NCBI GenBank assembly: GCA_041441455.1
Contig: JASDTB010000074.1
Coordinates: 1 to 52,659, forward strand
From: JAFIHK01 sp041441455
Lineage (GTDB): Bacteria > Bacteroidota > Bacteroidia > Bacteroidales > UBA932
DNA: 52,659 nucleotides
Direction: 5' to 3'
Made by a program: the position numbers and the translations under genes. Positions 50,710 to 52,659 of this stretch are shown in pieces. A model generated the notes under the pieces. The model was not told where the DNA came from and searched no databases. It saw only the letters and a list, made by a program, of their open reading frames with translations. Each line of letters begins with the position of its first letter. Positions within the stretch are counted from its first letter, which is position 1.

Positions 50710-51979
50710 GCTCGAGAAGTTTATCGATTGCTTGATCTTGAGGTACAGACCTGTAAACAGGTGTCTTTCCTCTGTAAATACATACCTTTCCTCTTCCTTC
50801 ACCAACGTAGCCGTAGTCTGCGTCTGCCATTTCGCCCGGTCCATTGACAATGCAACCCATTACTGCGATGTTAAATCCGACCAAATGTGATGTTCTTCTC
50901 TTTACCTCTTCGAAGGTATCTTCAAGATTAAACAGGGTTCTGCCGCATCCAGGACAAGCTATATACTCTGGTTTTGTAAATTTCTTTCGTGCTGCTTGTA
51001 GAATTTCATCTTTAAGAAAAGATATCTGTTCTTGAGTAAATAGGGCACTCTCTTTATGTTCAATTGTAAAGTCTTCAATTTTATTGTCCATTAGGAAAGG
51101 ACCAATTCTACATGCTGCAGACAATATAAATTCGTCCCAAATCTTCTCTTCGAATAGAAAATGATTATCTACTTTGTTTGGAGAGTTAAATTTGAAATAA
51201 TTCGCTATATATTTTGCTACAGGAATCTCATTTACGGGACTTTCTGTTAATGAGACTCTTATTGTCTCTCCAATTCCATCTTTCAAGAGGGTAGAGAGGC
51301 CAACTGCTGATTTAATTCTGCCTGAATCTCCGTTTCCAGCTTCGGTGACACCTAAGTGCAATGGGTAAATTTTGCCATCAGATACCATTTGATTGTACAA
51401 TAATCTGTAGGCTTCGGTCATAACCTTTGTATTACTTGCCTTTAGTGAGACAACTATTTGATTGAAGTCGTTCTCTTCTGCCATCTTTATCCATTCGTAG
51501 GCAGCCTCCTTCATTCCGAGTGGGGTGTCTCCGTATTTCTCAATAATCCTTTCGCCTAATGAGCCATGGTTGACTCCAATTCTAATTGCAGTATTATTTG
51601 TTTTGCATACCTTAATCAGTTCTGCAAATTTACTCTTGGCTTCATCAAAATCTTTCGCAAAATTTCCAGGGTTGATCCTTACTTTTTCAACAAATGAGGC
51701 TACTGCAATTGCTACATCTGAAGTAAAATGAACATCAGCTACCAGGGGAGTGTTGATTCCCTCTTCTTTGAGTCTTCTGCTGATTTCGCGAAGCGCTTCA
51801 ACCTCTTTCATCCCTTGGGTTGTAAGACGAATAATCTGTGCGCCAGCTTTATAGAGTTCCCGACATTGATTTATAGATGATTCAATGTCGCAAGTTGCTG
51901 TACTACACATAGATTGAACTACAATTGGTAGCCCTTTACCGATATATATATTGCCTACTTTAACAGTAATATTGATCAT
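50660..51979 (-). CDS. ispG: 4-hydroxy-3-methylbut-2-enyl diphosphate synthase with a shortened insert
   Basis: IspG/GcpE of the MEP isoprenoid pathway, 439 aa. The TIM barrel (VQSMCSTATCD, RLTTQGMKEVEALREISRRL, VRINPGNFA, RIGVNHGSLGERI) and the 4Fe-4S domain (C342, C345, C376 and E383) are intact. E. coli IspG is about 372 aa and Bacteroides enzymes, as I recall, about 600 aa with a large middle domain. Here only some 80 residues (255-335) stand between the two catalytic domains, an intermediate state. It overlaps nfeD convergently by 50 nt. Confidence 0.93.
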   Translation of the reverse strand: MINITVKVGNIYIGKGLPIVVQSMCSTATCDIESSINQCRELYKAGAQIIRLTTQGMKEVEALREISRRLKEEGINTPLVADVHFTSDVAIAVASFVEKVRINPGNFAKDFDEAKSKFAELIKVCKTNNTAIRIGVNHGSLGERIIEKYGDTPLGMKEAAYEWIKMAEENDFNQIVVSLKASNTKVMTEAYRLLYNQMVSDGKIYPLHLGVTEAGNGDSGRIKSAVGLSTLLKDGIGETIRVSLTESPVNEIPVAKYIANYFKFNSPNKVDNHFLFEEKIWDEFILSAACRIGPFLMDNKIEDFTIEHKESALFTQEQISFLKDEILQAARKKFTKPEYIACPGCGRTLFNLEDTFEEVKRRTSHLVGFNIAVMGCIVNGPGEMADADYGYVGEGRGKVCIYRGKTPVYRSVPQDQAIDKLLELIEEDIRNKVVRPRNV

Positions 51980-52000
51980 GATTCAAGAGTATAATTTGAA

Positions 52001-52633
52001 CTATAAGTGGATAAAAAGTGCTGCACTTATTAGCAATTGATGAGGATATGTAAATTGTAAATCCATCTCGCTATACTTTTTTGGATGGTACAGGTTTGAG
52101 AGAGAATATTGATAGTTACACTCTATCTGTATTTCAAATGGTTTTAAGATGAAAGCTAAACCGCCTCCACCAATGAACCCAAAATCACCTCTTTGGTCGA
52201 AATTATCAAATTTATCTGTTACTAGGGAGCCATTAGTCACATCTGTTACTTTTTTGCTAACTCTGTATCCCGCAAATCCTCCAGCATTCAGGAGAACTCT
52301 CATTTTCCAAAAGTCAACATGAAATTGAGAAACAAATGGAATTTCTACGGCTGTCATTCTAAGCTCTTTATTGTCTTTTATATACCCTTGCTCTTGAATC
52401 GAGACTCCACTCTGGATTCCAAAATAGGGCATTGTCTTCCAAAGCGGATGATAGTATGTGTATAGTAAAGAGTAGTTCTTGTAAGTTTTTATTGTCATTT
52501 GTTCCATTGGAGGAGTAAAATCAACTCCGCTGATGTTGTATGCTGCTCTAACACCAACCATGTGCAGTCTGTCTTGTGAGAATGTAACTCCAAAGATCAG
52601 AATTAGTAACGATGTCAATATAATTCTCTTCAT
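52001..52633 (-). CDS. PorT-like outer membrane beta-barrel protein
   Basis: A 210-aa exported protein with signal peptide MKRIILTSLLILIFGVTFSQ (cleavage before Q/D) and alternating amphipathic strands ending in LLISAALFIHL, as in Bacteroidetes outer-membrane barrels of the PorT/OmpW-like type (GVRAAYNISGVDF, PYFGIQSGVSIQEQGY, IPFVSQFHVDFWKMRVLLNAGGFAGYRV). Members are often structural or secretion-related, but its role here is unknown. It starts 21 nt after ispG begins on the same strand, so it is transcribed first and ispG may be co-transcribed. Confidence 0.8.
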   Translation of the reverse strand: MKRIILTSLLILIFGVTFSQDRLHMVGVRAAYNISGVDFTPPMEQMTIKTYKNYSLLYTYYHPLWKTMPYFGIQSGVSIQEQGYIKDNKELRMTAVEIPFVSQFHVDFWKMRVLLNAGGFAGYRVSKKVTDVTNGSLVTDKFDNFDQRGDFGFIGGGGLAFILKPFEIQIECNYQYSLSNLYHPKKYSEMDLQFTYPHQLLISAALFIHL

Positions 52634-52659
52634 AATCAGTCTGCAAATATGTTTTTAAT

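Overview
The window reads as a chromosome segment of an anaerobic, low-GC, amino-acid-fermenting member of the Bacteroidia (Bacteroidales level). The grounds are: the gene families (GIN/DUF2807 protein, PorT-like barrel, C69 and M19 dipeptidases, LILNSC/LVLASC lipoboxes); the near absence of Shine-Dalgarno sequences; and repeated Bacteroidetes promoters of the form TTG/TTTG, 19-21 nt, then TAnnTTTG. I see no rRNA, tRNA, CRISPR array, phage or insertion sequence. The genus cannot be fixed from the sequence alone.

Layout. 1-6.5 kb: a partial GIN-domain protein, an M19 dipeptidase and an SDR on +, converging with a - strand set: XRE regulator, pyrD, cinA and a serine-hydrolase lipoprotein. 6.5-7.0 kb: a very AT-rich divergent control region with repeated TTACAAATGTAA-like boxes. 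7.0-14.7 kb: queA, a DUF255/YyaL protein that has lost its thioredoxin cysteines, a fatty acyl-CoA synthetase, a membrane M28 peptidase and a PlsC-type acyltransferase. 14.85-29.83 kb: one 15-gene operon with a clear promoter and terminator that encodes the whole lysine-to-butyrate-plus-acetate fermentation route. 29.9-33.0 kb: a tyrosine phosphatase, an EamA transporter and a SulP anion transporter. 33.1-39.7 kb: a - strand operon with a MarR regulator, five heterodisulfide-reductase-like genes and cysteate synthase. 39.8-43.2 kb: rmuC, a DUF2007 gene between two copies of a 59-nt terminator-like repeat, a decayed membrane gene, and a lipoprotein gene holding a 10-N assembly gap. 43.3-52.6 kb: carB and carA, a C69 dipeptidase, nfeD, ispG and an outer-membrane barrel protein.

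How the genes work together. In the lysine operon KamA makes beta-lysine and KamDE makes 3,5-diaminohexanoate. Kdd oxidises it and Kce cleaves it with acetyl-CoA to 3-aminobutyryl-CoA and acetoacetate. Kal removes ammonia, Bcd with EtfAB reduces crotonyl-CoA, AtoDA moves CoA from butyryl-CoA to acetoacetate, and the thiolase returns acetyl-CoA. KamB and KamC are probably a reactivation pair for the B12 enzyme. Kdd is present twice in tandem. No lysine transporter is encoded here.

Best candidate for an undescribed system: the MarR-Hdr-like-cysteate synthase operon (39686 down to 33083). Its gene order C-B-A-C-B matches that of the sulfur-oxidising sHdr complexes, but the last B subunit is fused to a membrane cytochrome-b-like domain and two FeS clusters. 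The cysteate synthase start codon lies one nucleotide after the stop of that fusion. Cysteate synthase consumes sulfite and provides the head group of bacterial sulfonolipids. I infer that the Hdr-like complex may be tied to sulfite or sulfonate metabolism, possibly together with the SulP and EamA transporters just downstream. This is a hypothesis from gene order and motifs only.
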